DNA of 64,000 nucleotides from Lamellibrachia satsuma (lineage: Eukaryota > Annelida > Polychaeta > Sabellida > Siboglinidae): contig BSQZ01000061.1 in NCBI GenBank assembly GCA_033239005.1, positions 1,517,001 to 1,581,000 of the forward strand, in the 5' to 3' direction. The translations under genes and the position numbers were made by a program. This document shows, piece after piece, positions 12,301 to 23,019 of this stretch. Under the pieces are notes generated by a model. That model did no database searches and was not told where the DNA came from. It saw nothing but the letters and a program-made list of their open reading frames with translations. Each line of letters begins with the position of its first letter. The stretch's first letter is position 1.

Positions 12301-14482
12301 AAATTCGATATTCATAAACAGATAACAGTAAATATTTATATACTATACTATATATATATTAAAATTGTGGTTTGTTAAAACTAATTTTGGGCAAGCAAGA
12401 TTTTATAATATAAATAGTTTATACTATATAATATGATTTTATGATAAAAACAGTAAGACTTTGTACATTTAATGTTGATATGTTAGATTTGAGATAACCC
12501 CCTAATTGCTGTCTTTCAGTGTCAGACAGCGAAGACGGAGCAGATATGAGGGCCGAGGAAGCATCGAGTCAAGGATCATCGTCTGCCGAGAAAGCCATTG
12601 CTGCTGTTTCTGTCGCAAGTCCAGACAATCGGCGCTCATCACGTCCGTCTAAATACAATTTTGTTGAGGCGCTGGGTGAGCAATGTCGACATACAAATAA
12701 TTAATTGGCTTTGTTTTATATGCATGACATCTAGTTTTGTTTGTCGTTGTTCGAGCCTTTGGTACACTTCCATTTATAATGTAGTTTGTATGGTAAGATG
12801 TCCACTCTTACGTATCGTGCTCTATCAACAACCACCCTATTTGTGTAGTATATTATATTTGAATTACCAAGCATATGGATAGGTGTAGGTAAGACAATTA
12901 CAATGAATAGAGCTGCCACAATTAATCAAAATACTATTGCAAATTACAATGCAAGTTCCTTTTGAAAAAGTCCCTTTCTGATGTTTTTAATTTGACAGCC
13001 TTTAGTATGTGTGTTACAGGGACATGTAAAAAATATATCAGGTTTTCAAAATAAGAGTTATGTCCTTCACAAATACCAACATAAAAAATTGTCGTTTTCA
13101 CTTTCAGAGGAGGGCAAATACCTTGAGGGGGAGAAACGCATTGAGTTTCTAGTGGGGAAAATTCAGGAAATACGCAAGATTTACATGCAATTGAAGGCGG
13201 AAGTGGCATGCATCGACAGACGGCGGAAACGACACCGACGGCGGGAACGTGAAAGCATTAAAGGTGAGGGTAACTAATATCATCCCCTTTCTCATCACAG
13301 GTCAGTGCAAACCTGGGGTATTGAGGGCAGAATTCAGGAGTTATAAATGGTTAACAGGAACATGGGCGGGTGCAGTAGAACAGTGGTTCTTTCAGTTGAG
13401 TGTACTTGGGTATGAGTATTCTTGTTGCCTTTTTGAAGCTTGGGCTATTTCGTTCTGTTTTCAGTAGCGGTGGATATGAATAGTAATTGTAGCAGGGCTG
13501 AATGCTTTCCAGAGAAGTTACGTTGGTGTATGAATGAACAGACCTGCCGGGGGTGAAGCTTAGAGCTTTGAACGATCTGAAGGAATGGATGCAACTTTTT
13601 ACAATTTCCCTCAAAAACAGAAACCCCACATGCAAGAAATGTATAATCCCCCATATGGACAGATTCGGCAAAGAATAAAACTACGGCTGTGTGACATGTG
13701 ACATGTTTGTGGCGTCATTGCCATGTGTTTGTGATGTCATTGCCATGTGTTTGTGATGTCATTGCCATGTGTTTGTGGCGTCATTGCCATGTGTTTGTTG
13801 TGATGTCATTGCCATGTGTTTGTGATGTCATTGCCATGTGTTTGTGGCGTCATTGCCATGTGTTTGTGATGTCATTGCCATGTGTTTGTGATGTCATTGC
13901 CATGTATTTGTGGCGTCATTGCCATGTGTTTGTGGTGTCATTGCCATGTGTTTGTGATGTCATTGCCATGTGTTTGTGGTGTCATTGCCATGTGTTTGTG
14001 GTGTCATTGCCATGTGTTTGTGGCGTCATTGCCATGTGTTTGTGATGTCATTGCCATGTGTTTGTGGTGTCATTGCCATGTGTTTGTGGCGTCATTGCCA
14101 TGTGTTTGTGGCGTCATTGCCATGTGTTTGTGGCGTCATTGCCATGTGTTTGTGGCGTCATTGCCATGTGTTTGTGATGTTATCGCGATACATTTGTGAT
14201 GTCACTGCAACGCCTGAAATGAAATGGGTCATACAAATATTTAATATTTTTCATTATAATTTCCAAAAGTGGTTGTTTCAAATGCATATGTAGACAGTTT
14301 TGTTATCTGCTGTTGTACGATAGACATTATTTGTAACATGTGCATCTAAAAATGTTGTGCTAAATATATGGACCTGATTGGGGGGTTGTGACCTGTTCAC
14401 CAAACTATAGCAAAACATTCCCTTTTCAGCGTCCGGTGATCAACAACAGACACCAAGCCACATGGACATTGAGTGTTCTTAG
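102..14482 (+). CDS. ARID4: ARID4A/B-like chromatin protein, 3' part of a multi-exon gene (13 exons in window)
   Basis: Coding exons: 102-331, 748-842, 1897-2113, 2534-3355, 4723-4961, 5227-5320, 6740-6910, 7559-7712, 8445-8507, 9938-11836, 12520-12675, 13108-13263, 14430-14482. All chosen boundaries have AG acceptors and GT donors, and the phases close to one frame of 1448 codons plus TAG. Domain order is ARID, long charged linker, Tudor-knot/chromo barrel, acidic and Lys/Glu-rich region, then a conserved C-terminal helix with the motif [13 protein letters not shown]. This order is diagnostic of ARID4A/RBP1 and ARID4B/RBP1L1, which are known subunits of the SIN3-HDAC corepressor and RB-binding nuclear proteins. 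The N-terminal Tudor and RBB1NT/PWWP-like domains and the start codon lie upstream of base 1. Invertebrates usually have one ARID4, so I do not choose between A and B. The least certain boundary is the start of the 2534 exon (phase fits 2534 or 2537); the 63-nt exon at 8445 is also less secure. Confidence 0.93.
748..842 (+). CDS. ARID4: ARID4 exon: second half of ARID domain
   Basis: Follows the acceptor ATTGTAG. Encodes [17 protein letters not shown], then [14 protein letters not shown], the C-terminal ARID helices. The donor is GTGCGT at 843; the last two bases join the first base of the next exon to form a Lys codon. This is the ARID DNA-contacting helix-turn-helix end. Confidence 0.9.
1186..1600. 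repeat. 27-bp minisatellite, about 15 copies, ARID4 intron
   Basis: Direct repeats of a 27-bp unit of the form AAGAGTTCTGATCTGT followed by TGTACATCCAC, with small substitutions. Because 27 is a multiple of three, long open frames appear on both strands, but they are only the array read in several frames. Confidence 0.92.
1897..2113 (+). CDS. ARID4: ARID4 exon: end of ARID and basic/Ser-rich linker
   Basis: Acceptor TTCCCAG. Begins [13 protein letters not shown], which is the conserved ending of ARID4 ARID domains (Y-L-x-x-F-E-x-Y/F). It then runs into a Gly/Arg/Ser-rich and Lys-rich linker. It ends at GTAACC (2114), phase 0. Confidence 0.9.
2534..3355 (+). CDS. ARID4: ARID4 exon: long Arg/Glu/Lys-rich linker
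   Basis: 822 nt open in frame and ending at the donor GTAAGT (3356). It encodes a highly charged, low-complexity region rich in Arg, Glu, Lys and Ser with no recognisable fold. The start at 2534 (after TGAG) is chosen because it gives phase 0; the acceptor at 2536 would differ by one codon. Confidence 0.82.
4623..4690. repeat. Short ACATAACATACAA-type tandem repeat
   Basis: Several copies of a roughly 14-bp CAAACATAACATA unit directly upstream of the 4723 ARID4 exon. It may include part of the branch-point region of that intron. Confidence 0.55.
4723..4961 (+). CDS. ARID4: ARID4 exon: Lys/Glu-Pro repeat linker
   Basis: Starts [14 protein letters not shown] and continues with several imperfect repeats of the type T-E-K-P-K-E-V-K. 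It ends with two bases of a split Arg codon before GTACGT (4962). It is a disordered lysine-rich linker between ARID and chromo barrel. Confidence 0.8.
5227..5320 (+). CDS. ARID4: ARID4 exon: first half of chromo barrel (Tudor-knot)
   Basis: Acceptor CCGACAG. Encodes [20 protein letters not shown] and then EAKV. This is the first two strands of the MRG/MSL3-type chromo barrel found in ARID4 proteins ([10 protein letters not shown]....K.YEAKV). Donor GTATGA at 5321, phase 0. Confidence 0.93.
5468..5757. repeat. 37-bp minisatellite, about 8 copies, ARID4 intron
   Basis: Tandem unit of about 37 bp built on CTTGACATAAGAAAGTATGC and AGTCTCAAAGAGGATGG. Copies differ by point changes, and the last one is shortened. 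It abuts the 26-bp array that follows. Confidence 0.9.
5757..6030. repeat. 26-bp minisatellite derived from a LINE 3' tail
   Basis: About nine copies of a 26-bp unit GCCATCTGGAGCTTCCTTGT plus CCACTT. The same words occur once each in the 3' ends of the LINE copies at 19250-19300 and 23990-24060. The array ends in the single-copy tail sequence around GCCATGGATGGCAA at 6013-6030, as the LINE tails do. Confidence 0.85.
6288..6364. repeat. (TA)n microsatellite
   Basis: Near-pure TA run with a few C interruptions, ending in (CATA)n. In the ARID4 intron between the two chromo-barrel exons. Confidence 0.95.
6740..6910 (+). CDS. ARID4: ARID4 exon: second half of chromo barrel
   Basis: Acceptor CGCCTAG. 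Encodes a stretch containing [18 protein letters not shown], the conserved aromatic core of chromo-barrel domains (YLVHYxGWNxRYDEWI), which in this family binds methylated histone tails. A basic, proline-rich tail [15 protein letters not shown] follows. Donor GTGGGT at 6911. Confidence 0.95.
7559..7712 (+). CDS. ARID4: ARID4 exon: Ser/Pro-rich segment
   Basis: Acceptor CCTGCAG. Begins [17 protein letters not shown] and continues Ser/Pro/Thr-rich with [15 protein letters not shown], likely disordered and containing several SP/TP dipeptides. One base of a split codon precedes the donor GTACGT at 7713. Confidence 0.8.
7772..8160. repeat. 31-bp minisatellite, about 12 copies, ARID4 intron
   Basis: Unit of 31 bp: CATCACCATTGGCTCATCAT plus TGTGTTATGTG, with T/C and A/G variants. 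The open frames with repeated His/Cys pairs are products of the array. Confidence 0.92.
8224..8244. repeat. (AAT)n microsatellite
   Basis: Short run of six to seven ATA/AAT triplets in the ARID4 intron after the 31-bp array. Confidence 0.8.
8445..8507 (+). CDS. ARID4: ARID4 small exon (63 nt)
   Basis: Bounded by an acceptor CTTCACAG and the donor GTAAGC, with both ends in phase 1, so it keeps the frame. It encodes [20 protein letters not shown]. The length is a multiple of three, so it could be skipped without frame loss and may be alternatively spliced. Support is splice-site and frame consistency only. Confidence 0.6.
8508..9937 (+). other. ARID4 intron, no further feature resolved
   Basis: 1.4 kb between the 63-nt exon and the giant exon. 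A stretch near 9150-9310 looks like an old interspersed repeat but cannot be named. A short AG...GT interval near 8774-8780 is too small to call an exon. Nothing else is seen. Confidence 0.4.
9938..11836 (+). CDS. ARID4: ARID4 giant acidic/Lys-rich exon
   Basis: 1899 nt, open throughout, acceptor TTCCTAG and donor GTGAGT. It opens with [16 protein letters not shown], continues with Glu/Lys/Val-rich repeats, KxRxRR and KGRPAKLKK basic patches typical of nuclear proteins, and a Ser/Pro-rich second half ending near [12 protein letters not shown], a likely nuclear localisation signal. No folded domain is visible. Vertebrate ARID4 genes also carry one very large exon in this part of the protein. 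Confidence 0.9.
12520..12675 (+). CDS. ARID4: ARID4 exon: Ser-rich segment before C-terminal helix
   Basis: Acceptor CTTTCAG, donor GTGAGC. Encodes [13 protein letters not shown], a Ser-rich stretch, then [18 protein letters not shown], the conserved lead-in to the ARID4 C-terminal coiled coil. Phase 1 at both ends. Confidence 0.87.
13108..13263 (+). CDS. ARID4: ARID4 exon: conserved C-terminal coiled coil and basic motif
   Basis: Acceptor TTTCAG, donor GTGAGG. Encodes [20 protein letters not shown], then [20 protein letters not shown] followed by a basic run. The block E-G-x-K-Y-L-x-G-E-K-R-I-x-F-L to A-E-V-A-x-I-D-R-R-R-K-R is the most conserved C-terminal segment of the ARID4 family, part of the region reported to contact the SIN3 complex. 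Confidence 0.93.
13694..14185. repeat. 22-bp minisatellite, about 22 copies, last ARID4 intron
   Basis: Unit CATTGCCATGTGTTTGTGAT plus GT (22 bp) with GGC/GAT variation. It lies between the last two ARID4 coding exons and ends about 245 bp before the terminal exon. Confidence 0.93.
14430..14482 (+). CDS. ARID4: ARID4 terminal coding exon
   Basis: Acceptor CTTTTCAG. Joins in frame as [17 protein letters not shown] followed by TAG at 14480-14482. The short tail ending in a (M)xxEC-type motif resembles the last residues of vertebrate ARID4 proteins, which supports this as the natural C terminus. Confidence 0.85.
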
Positions 14483-15006
14483 CCAGCTGTTCATCCGTGG
14501 TATCCACCTGTGACGGCTCGTGCTGCGACGCTTCCTTTGCCGACAGTATTCTTGCCACAACATCCACCAGATGGCGCCAGTGTGCTGGCCAACCAGAAGA
14601 AGTCCTGATGGCGTTTCATTCGACTCTAAACGGTGTGCCATATGGAGGGACAGGTTGTACATATATTAGATATTTGCATTTTGTACCAGATGTGTATTAA
14701 ATTTACCATGTGGCATTTAGAGTAGGACAAAACTGACAAGGGTGTGACTGTTACAGAACTGGTCAACGGATATCAGATTGCTTTCGAAGTACTTCACATG
14801 TGTGGGGTATGGCAAGTACGACGGAATGTTTGTTCATTTCTCAACTGCTGCCTGGCTAATCTCACTTAGCGGCCAGTGCGCTTCTTCCAAGCAGACTCGC
14901 TTTTTGCATTAATCTTGAGATATTTTAAGGGGAGATATGGCAGCTCAATAGAATTTTTTTATTTGCACAGTTAGTGCAATGTTTTATGCCCAAACTATTG
15001 AGGATT
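14483..15006 (+). other. Probable start of ARID4 3' UTR
   Basis: Sequence directly after the ARID4 stop. ATTAAA occurs near 14696 and AATAAA at 15459-15464 (after the (TA)n tract); either could serve as a cleavage/polyadenylation signal. No ORF here looks coding. Confidence 0.4.
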
Positions 15007-15042
15007 ATATATATATATATGTATATATATGTATATATATAT

Positions 15043-15100
<58 letters not shown>
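15007..15100. repeat. (TA)n microsatellite
   Basis: About 94 bp of TA dinucleotides with GTA interruptions near the left end, in the 3' flank of ARID4. Confidence 0.95.
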
Positions 15101-15102
<2 letters not shown>

Positions 15103-17700
15103 AGACACCCGTTTCTATGGTAACAAACAAAATGGCCACCTTATGAAGAAATTATAACCCCTCTAAAAATTACACACACAAAGTAATGGATATGTTGTAC
15201 TATTTTCAGTCATCATTGGCTTACTAAACTCTCGAACTCCAACATGAATATTTTTCTTCTGAATTTTCAAAGTTATTAAATATTTTAAATGTAACATTTG
15301 TTAACACGTTTTTATTCACCATCCTCAAGATATTGCACAAAACCAAATTGTTTGGAGAATATGGAGGTGAACACAATCCAAACCAGATGACCAGATCATT
15401 TTAAATTCCACACTGTTATACTTTCTCGTTGCCAAAATGTCATTTCTTGTAAATGGCCAATAAAGATTGAATGATGGCATTGATTACATGGTAGGAGCAA
15501 ACATTATCCATGAATAAAACTAATTTAGAGGTATGTCATTGTTACAAAAGTGAACTTTATTTATAGTAAACATACAAAGCTATTGGAATATGTGCAACAA
15601 GTATTAGTCTGTTCAGACGAAACATGCTCTCCACACAGTGGGAATATAGCCAGGCAGAAGTTACTGATGGTATAAAGTTTAATGCATTGTCAAACAATTG
15701 TATTCTGCAGCATAACAAAAAAGTAACCCAAGTTGATGATATCTCATGTTTGACTTGCAAACGAAGTTTCAGCATAATATTTATTATCAGTAGTTTGGAT
15801 TTTAACATGAGGTCTGTATTTTTAAAAGGCAATGTTTGCAGTAAGTTTGGTTTTTCATAACTGCGGTGTATGTTAGAAAACGTCATACTGGCAAAGTTTG
15901 TCTTTCTGGAATTCATCAACAGACCAGACTTGTACACAGGTGTTAGTTTTGTTAGTCTGTATCTTGAGGGATGGCATTGACTTCACAATTTTGGTGATTT
16001 AATCTTCTGTGCAAAGTCAAATAAGTATCAGTCAAAGCTTGCGACAGCTCAGAGATGAAATATGTCAAAAGAAATTGCATCTTGTCATTATTGACGTGTG
16101 CAACAAAATGTTGTATTTCTTTGATGATTCAGTAGGCTTTGTTTACTGCATGTTCCGACAAAAGTGCTGTTAAGGAAGAATGCAGGCTGAACGGCTTAAG
16201 GTTAAACTACTCTAAATGTGTGCAGGTATCTATGCACTGTACGATGTATGTGTTAGGGTAATTCTGGTCTGGAGTCATTTTAGTCTGGCACTATAACACA
16301 ATAACAGCTAGGTTGAGTGTGTGTGATTGGAATGTTCAAAACAAATGTTCATATGGCATTGTACACCACTCTTTGTGATGGTGTAGGCACGTTCAGTATA
16401 TGTATAAGGCAGCTATGCATACCAAGCAAACAGATATAAGAAGTACTCCGATTGGTGATGATATAATTTGACAGATTACACAGGTCATAACAGTTTGTAC
16501 TTTTACCCCAAAGCAATAGGAGACGTTCTTAGAATGGTCACAGATGTAATATATTATTTAACTCTGTATTTTGTCATGAAATAACCATCAGGATTTTATT
16601 AGTTGCTTTTGTTAAAACAAGTATGCATGGGACTTGTTGTGTTTTACTAGTGATTATTACTTAAGATGTTGAAAATGTGAGTACAGTTTAGTATTTTCTG
16701 TGCATTTGAACTTGGAAAGAAATACGTAGTTTGTATTCATCATCTTATGTGTCACACCAAATACAGTGCATATTGTTCTAAACTCAACAACTGACACCCG
16801 ATGGAGAGTGAAGTGTTGCCTTTCAGATGTAGAAAGCTAGACTTGTTAATTTGTTCAAGTTTTTGTTGGGTGGACAGTTGGAAGGGGCGATATATTATGT
16901 AGAATGACGTATTACACTAGTTCTCTCTCACAACTCATCCAACTTTGAACCATATATTGCAAAAGTTGTCTGATATCATTCTAAAAACGGATTAGTAGTC
17001 AAAGTAGTGGTCATATCAACTCAGTGACATTATGTACCACATCTTGTAGTGGACATTAAAATGTATCACCATATTTTGATCTTGCCTCATTTCTTATAAG
17101 GGAAGATGGACATGTTATGTGAACCTTAATATTGTCCTTGTGATCTGTGGGGATTTAGGGAGCATGCCTTTCTCCACCAAGCAGTTGACCAATACTTAGA
17201 TATAAATAATAAAAAATGTACATAAATATGTAAAGGATAGCCTGGTACTCTGCAGGTCAAAAGGTACCCAGGATTGCTTGACATTTTAGTGAAGTACTGA
17301 ACTAATCGTCTACCAGGGAACAGTCGAGTCAACTAAACACGTGTCGGTAATCACCAACACAATGAATTCCTACAAGTCATTTAATTTAAAAATAGCGTTT
17401 TATTTTATTTGCAAGTTGTCTGTAATTTGTTGAATGAGTATCCACTAATTTTGTATCGGGCATCATGATATATTAATATTTACCCTTTTTCATGGGAATG
17501 TCGAAGCATGTGCGTTTGATTTAGTTGAAGCAAATGATAGTGATGCATTGACGGTAGTCTAACATAAGCCTGCTGTGTAAATCATCAAACTCTAATTGGG
17601 GTCGGCTTGGGAGATGAGAAGCTGCCCTCCAACGTACAATTTCCACACGTTGGACACACCATGATAACTTTATCACAAACAGCTGGCACTCACTATCACC
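15100..17700. other. Intergenic, no gene seen
   Basis: 2.6 kb of AT-rich sequence between ARID4 and the 48-bp array. Open frames are short, lack coding-like composition and have no recognisable domain. No RNA gene is recognised. Confidence 0.5.
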
Positions 17701-18247
17701 AGGATGGTGTATAAAAAGGAACACAAACAGCTAGCACACACTATCACCAGGATGGTGTATAAAAAGGAACACAAACAGCTAGCACACACTATCACCAGGA
17801 TGGTGTATAAAAAGCATCACAAATGGCTAGCACTCACTATCACCAGGATGGTGTATAAAAAGCATCACAAATGGCTAGCACTCACTATCACTAGGATGGT
17901 GTATAAAAAGCATCACAAATGGCTAGCACTCACTATCACCAGGATGGTGTATAAAAAGCATCACAAATGGCTAGCACACGCTATCACTAGGATGGTGTAT
18001 AAAAAGCATCACAAATGGCTAGCACACGCTATCACTAGGATGGTGTATAAAAAGCATCACAAATGGCTAGCACATGCTATCACTAGGATGGTGTATAAAA
18101 AGCATCACAAATGGCTAGCACACGCTATCACTAGGATGGTGTATAAAAAGCATCACAAATGGCTAGCACACGCTATCACTAGGATGGTGTATAAAAAGCA
18201 TCACAAATGGCTAGCACATGCTATCACTAGGATGGTGTATAAAAAGA
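17701..18247. repeat. 48-bp minisatellite, about 11 copies
   Basis: Unit of 48 bp beginning ATGGTGTATAAAAAGCATCA and containing AAATGGCTAGCACACGCTAT. The first two units carry GAACACAAACAGC instead of CATCACAAATGGC. 48 is divisible by three, so one 207-codon frame is open through the array; I read it as a by-product. It ends about 55 bp before the 5'-truncated LINE at 18300. Confidence 0.93.
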
Positions 18248-18299
18248 CCACTGTAACAAATATACGCACATTTGAACAACTGTATAACTTGGAAGTGTT

Positions 18300-19320
18300 T
18301 CCACTTAGGTTTTCAAAAAGCTTTTGACAAAATGCCACATCAAAGATTATTAAATTGAAATCCTATGGTATCAGGGATGGCATAATTGACTGGATAGAAC
18401 AATGGCTGACTGACAGAAGACAGCGTGTTGTAGTGGGGACGTTTCATACTGGAATTCAGTTTTGAGTGGGGTACCACAAGGATCAGTATTAAGACCTTTA
18501 TTATTCTTAATATATATCAGTGACTTGGACGACAGTATAACAAGTAATGTACTGAAATTTTCGGATGACACAAAAGTGTTTAGAAAGGTTAACACTGATG
18601 GTGATAAACAACATTTACAAAATGATATAGACAGATTAGTGAAATAGTCTGAGAAAGGGCAGATGTTGTTCAATTTTGGGAAATGTAAATGCCTACATAC
18701 AGGACATGGGAACTTGGGTGTAAACTATAAAATGGGAGATACTGTTCTGGGTACTACTGTAAAAGAAAAGGACTTAGGGGTTATAATAAGTGCTGATATG
18801 ATGAAAGTTTCAGAGCAGTGTGGTATTGCAGCTTCAAAGGGTAATCAAATTCTTGGGTTGAATAGAAAACATAACATACAAGGAAAAAAGCTAATTATAC
18901 CTCTGTATAAAGCAATAGTTATACCTCGTTTATTTAGAGTACTGTATACAAGCGTGGAGACCATATCGTAAGAGGAGAGAAGAGCAACTAAAATTATTCC
19001 AGAACTGAGAGACCTTAGTTAATATGTTTTTCTCACTCAAGAAAGAGCAGAACTAGAGGACGAGGTAAAATTAGTAAAGAATCGGTGTAGACTGGCTATC
19101 AGGAAGTACTCGTTCTCACAGAGGACAATAAATGAATGGAACGGATTGTATAACTGCTAGCAGCGTGAATATGTTTAAAAACAGGGTTGACCCATATGTC
19201 AGGAGGGCGGGTGACACGTAGATGAACAGTGTTGGACTCTCAATAAGCCAATGACTTCCTTTTCCACTTGCCATCTGGGCCTTTGGCTTGGATGGCAAAT
19301 CTTGTTATATATTTTTTAAT
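18300..19320 (+). pseudogene. 5'-truncated, degenerate CR1/Jockey-type LINE (reverse transcriptase relic)
   Basis: Translation in shifting frames shows QKAFDKMPHQRLL, then WLTDRRQRVVV, then SGVPQGSVLRPLLFLIYISD, then FSDDTKVFRK, the RT catalytic box with FADD changed to FSDD. FNFGKCKCLHTGHGNL, KEKDLGVIISADM and ASKGNQILGL follow. These are hallmark words of CR1/Jockey-group non-LTR RTs. Stops (near 18464, 18645, 18969) and a missing segment after 18960 break the frame. The 3' end near 19250-19300 carries the tail words CCACTTGCCATCTGG and GGATGGCAAA shared with other copies in this window. Confidence 0.88.
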
Positions 19321-22300
19321 ATATTCATACACACGTGTGGCATATACATAAAACACAAACATGTCGTAAAACACTTAGTATCGCTAAGATAACACATGAT
19401 ACAAACATCTTCAACACATTATCACCAGGATAATGTATAAAGAAAAGATTGAAGAGAAATTACCTCTCACAGTATGCTAAACAAAGCTTTCATGAACTTT
19501 GTCGCTTGATCAGTGTCAAACTGAATTTGTTGCAATATAAATTTATTAGTACTGTGTATAATATGAGGTTGCACGAAATCATAAAATAAGTTTAAAACTC
19601 CATCCTCAACTGATTTAACCAATAGCAAATTTCCGGTTCGTTGATGTCCAAATATGTATTGCGTGAATAGTTTATGTAACATTTACAGTGGATTTTTAAA
19701 AAAATGCACATTGTTGTTCAAATCATCTAAAGAATTTACTTTAGTCGTTAGATCTTGTAAGGCTCAAAATAGTGGATATCCAAATTGGTAACCACTTTGC
19801 GGGTCAATGCCGATTACGGGCATGACATCTTCTCGCCAATCACATGACATAGGTAAACCAATGGTGAAATTTGTGAGTTTTCACATTTCCAAGTAACTTA
19901 ATAGTTTGTCTGATGATTTCACAAAAAAAACTACATATAAAAGTTGCACAAGCAAGCTAGCATGTTGCAGTGGATACTAGGTACGTTTGATTTTTCGCAA
20001 AATGAATTTGAAATGAGACTAGAGACAAAATCAAATTAAGGAGGAACTTTTAAACAACATCAATAATACATCAAATATGAGCATAGTCTAAAATACCAGG
20101 AATAAAATATTAAAACCATCTAGTATAACAGTTTTCCTCTACTCTAGGTTTTATCAATTTACTTCACTGAACCACACTCTAACAATCTTATGAGCACACA
20201 GACCACCACAGGTGTTATGTTTAAAAATAAGCTCCTGCAAATAATTTTGCGAGATGGACTGATGGTTTCCAGTTGTTGTGTCAAAGACAGCTATAACAAT
20301 TGTAGAGTTATGGTTCAACACGTCATATTCAAAAATGTATTAACCTTCTAAGGTGATTTCTAATGGCTTACATTCTGACAATAATATAATAAACGTGCTG
20401 TGATCACAGGAACCCACCTCCACATTAATGATAGAAATCTAATAAGAGTAATGTAAAGTATATAATAATAATTATATTCTGTGGCGCTTGTATCCTTGGG
20501 AACCTGAGCTCACAGGCGCATCAAAACAGATTCATTAAGCATAATCATGAACAGGGACGCGGAAAAGTCATTATCAGAAAACCAGAAGACCACCAAAAAT
20601 TTATGGCGGAAATGCGGGTTAGCAGTAATTAATACTTACAAAATATAACCGCAAATGCCAGGAAAAATATAATAATTAAAAAATATAAATACAATAAAAT
20701 ACAATACATGTATATTAAATGAAATATCGCTTAGTTGTTCACAATAAAAAATTGGTCATTGAGAAATAATTATTAAATGACAAAAGTAAAAATAGCAAAG
20801 GTGGGGAGGTCCTTTGTCCCACCACATAAACAAGGAATGTCATCATCATAACAATGTTGTACAACGATCAACTAAACAGTCAAATATGCATCTAAAAATG
20901 AAAGGTTATGTACCACAATCCCCATTGCCATTGGGATTCTCATGAAAGAAAAAATTCAATTGTTAAAAAATTGTCTTACAGCATATTACTGTTGTCTTAC
21001 AGCATATTACTGACCAAGACATTGTGTATACAAGTGAATACAGACTATACGCACTAAAACCTTCTAAAAACCCTATGCCTATGGGGAAAATTATACATGA
21101 AGCCATTGGCATTGCATTGGCATTGTCATTGAAGGAAAGCGTTGGTGATTTTTTATCACAACCAAATTAGGAACTATCGGGAGTTGAATGTATACATACA
21201 ATACAGAATCATAACATGGTAAGCAACACGCGAACAATGGAGGCAGACAGGGGAGGATGGTGGGAAAAAACTTCCAATAATGGCTCTGCAAAGCACGTCT
21301 AGCGTGGCTCAGAGTTCCAACACAAAGGGAATGACTCGTTCGCCACGCGACCACCTAGCGTCATTTGACCACGAACCGTTTCGCGTACTACGGACTGTTT
21401 CCAAGGTTGCGGAATGAAGATCACAGACTAACACTAGCGCAACAATTAAACCAGTAATTTTCACCTCACATTGTATAAACACTATTTTGACATGTGTAAA
21501 AATATACATATCGTGTATGTCACAAAAAACTTATAATATATGTGTATGCAATATACACTATAGATACCATAGTAATCGTTCACAGGCCTTAGTTTCTGTA
21601 AAGTGAACATTAAATAATTAATCACAATTCACCACAAATAATAAACACCTCATAGACATTACACAAGCAGGTGTTGCATTACAAATGTCACAAAATACAC
21701 GTGTATCTGCGAGGTATATTAAACTCTCACAATATATGTGCCAAAAAAATAAACTGTACAGAATCTGACAACTGCCAAAACATTTTCTAAATGGCAAGGC
21801 CTCTCATCATGCCTTTCTTTGCGTCATTCAATAGACTGAAGCTATTAATTAATTGCTAGTCACAAGGTCATATGTAAAAGTGATGTTGCTTTTGGGACTC
21901 TGTGAATCACGTAAAAACGGCACATATTGACAGTATGCAAAAATCAACTTGGTGGATACCTATAGTACTTTGCCATGACTAAAATGTACAGTATTGAACC
22001 TTCACTAGAACCTGGGAACATGGAAACGTTATCACTGCCGACTTCACAATTGTCACTCTGCTAGTTGCTGAATACCACTCGTGGTGATACCATCTCAGTT
22101 GATTTTACAACCATTGGTTTGACTGCTCGCAATTTTGATTAAGGCTTGCTACTTATACAAATCAAACCCTTCAAAACCACTAACAAACCACACGCCAATA
22201 GACATGTCTAGTGTAAAACAAATTCATATTTGTTTGTCCTTCTGACAGTTTTACTTTATTTACTTGTATCAATTAGACACAAAGGGTTTTGGTCAGTTCT

Positions 22301-23010
22301 AAATTATTTTGGTCAAAATATGGTAAAAAAAACGCACTATCCGACCCCTCATTTGATAGAAATAACAATCATGCTCTGTTTATACTGGGTAGGACCTTTA
22401 ACACAATTGATATAGATAGGTACTATGCCGTATATAAATCAGGTTGGAACACTTCTTAATTTACTCACTAGTTTAAATAATATTTTTGCAAACAGAACCA
22501 TCAAGCTTTCTGCATCAGACAACATATAAACAAATCCACAAGTGTTGCATCTCTCCTGTAAACATGATTCAGCTAGTGGGTATGAAAGGTTTGACATGGC
22601 ATGTTTAGGTCAAACCAAGGCAGATAAAATAATTTCATACAATGTACATATACTATCAAACCTGCTAAACGACCACCTGCATAAGAGACCACCTCTCATT
22701 AACGACCACAGTCAACTCCTCCCGAAGTACTACCTGTATTAAGAGATCATTTTTCGACCATCCATTGGGTGGTCACTTAAAATAGGTTTGATTGTATATA
22801 TACATTATACATGATGTGATATCCACGAGAACTATGATGTTTGAGCGAAATACAATGTGATGTCTGTAACACATGTAATGATATAAGATAATGTGACATC
22901 TGTGGATGTGTGCCTAAATCTTCGAAAACCAAGCCGATGCATCAGAACAAAAGGGTTAATTAATCTCGAAATCGGTATGCAATATTAAGTCGTTAACACA
23001 TGGTTTAAGC
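19320..23010. other. Intergenic, no gene seen
   Basis: 3.7 kb AT-rich. A duplicated 18-bp CTTACAGCATATTACTGT lies at about 20977-21012. Part of this region could be the downstream 3' flank of the TRAF gene on the - strand. No coding exon with splice signals and recognisable protein was found. Confidence 0.5.
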
Positions 23011-23019
23011 ACTTCAATT

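Noticed and set aside
13698..14293. Cys/His-rich repeated-peptide ORFs (CLWRHCHVF words)
   Set aside because: A 22-bp array gives open frames in all three registers; it lies within an intron of ARID4 and 22 is not a multiple of three.
17701..18247. CRISPR-like array
   Set aside because: Continuous 48-bp repeats with no unique spacers in a eukaryotic genome; a minisatellite.
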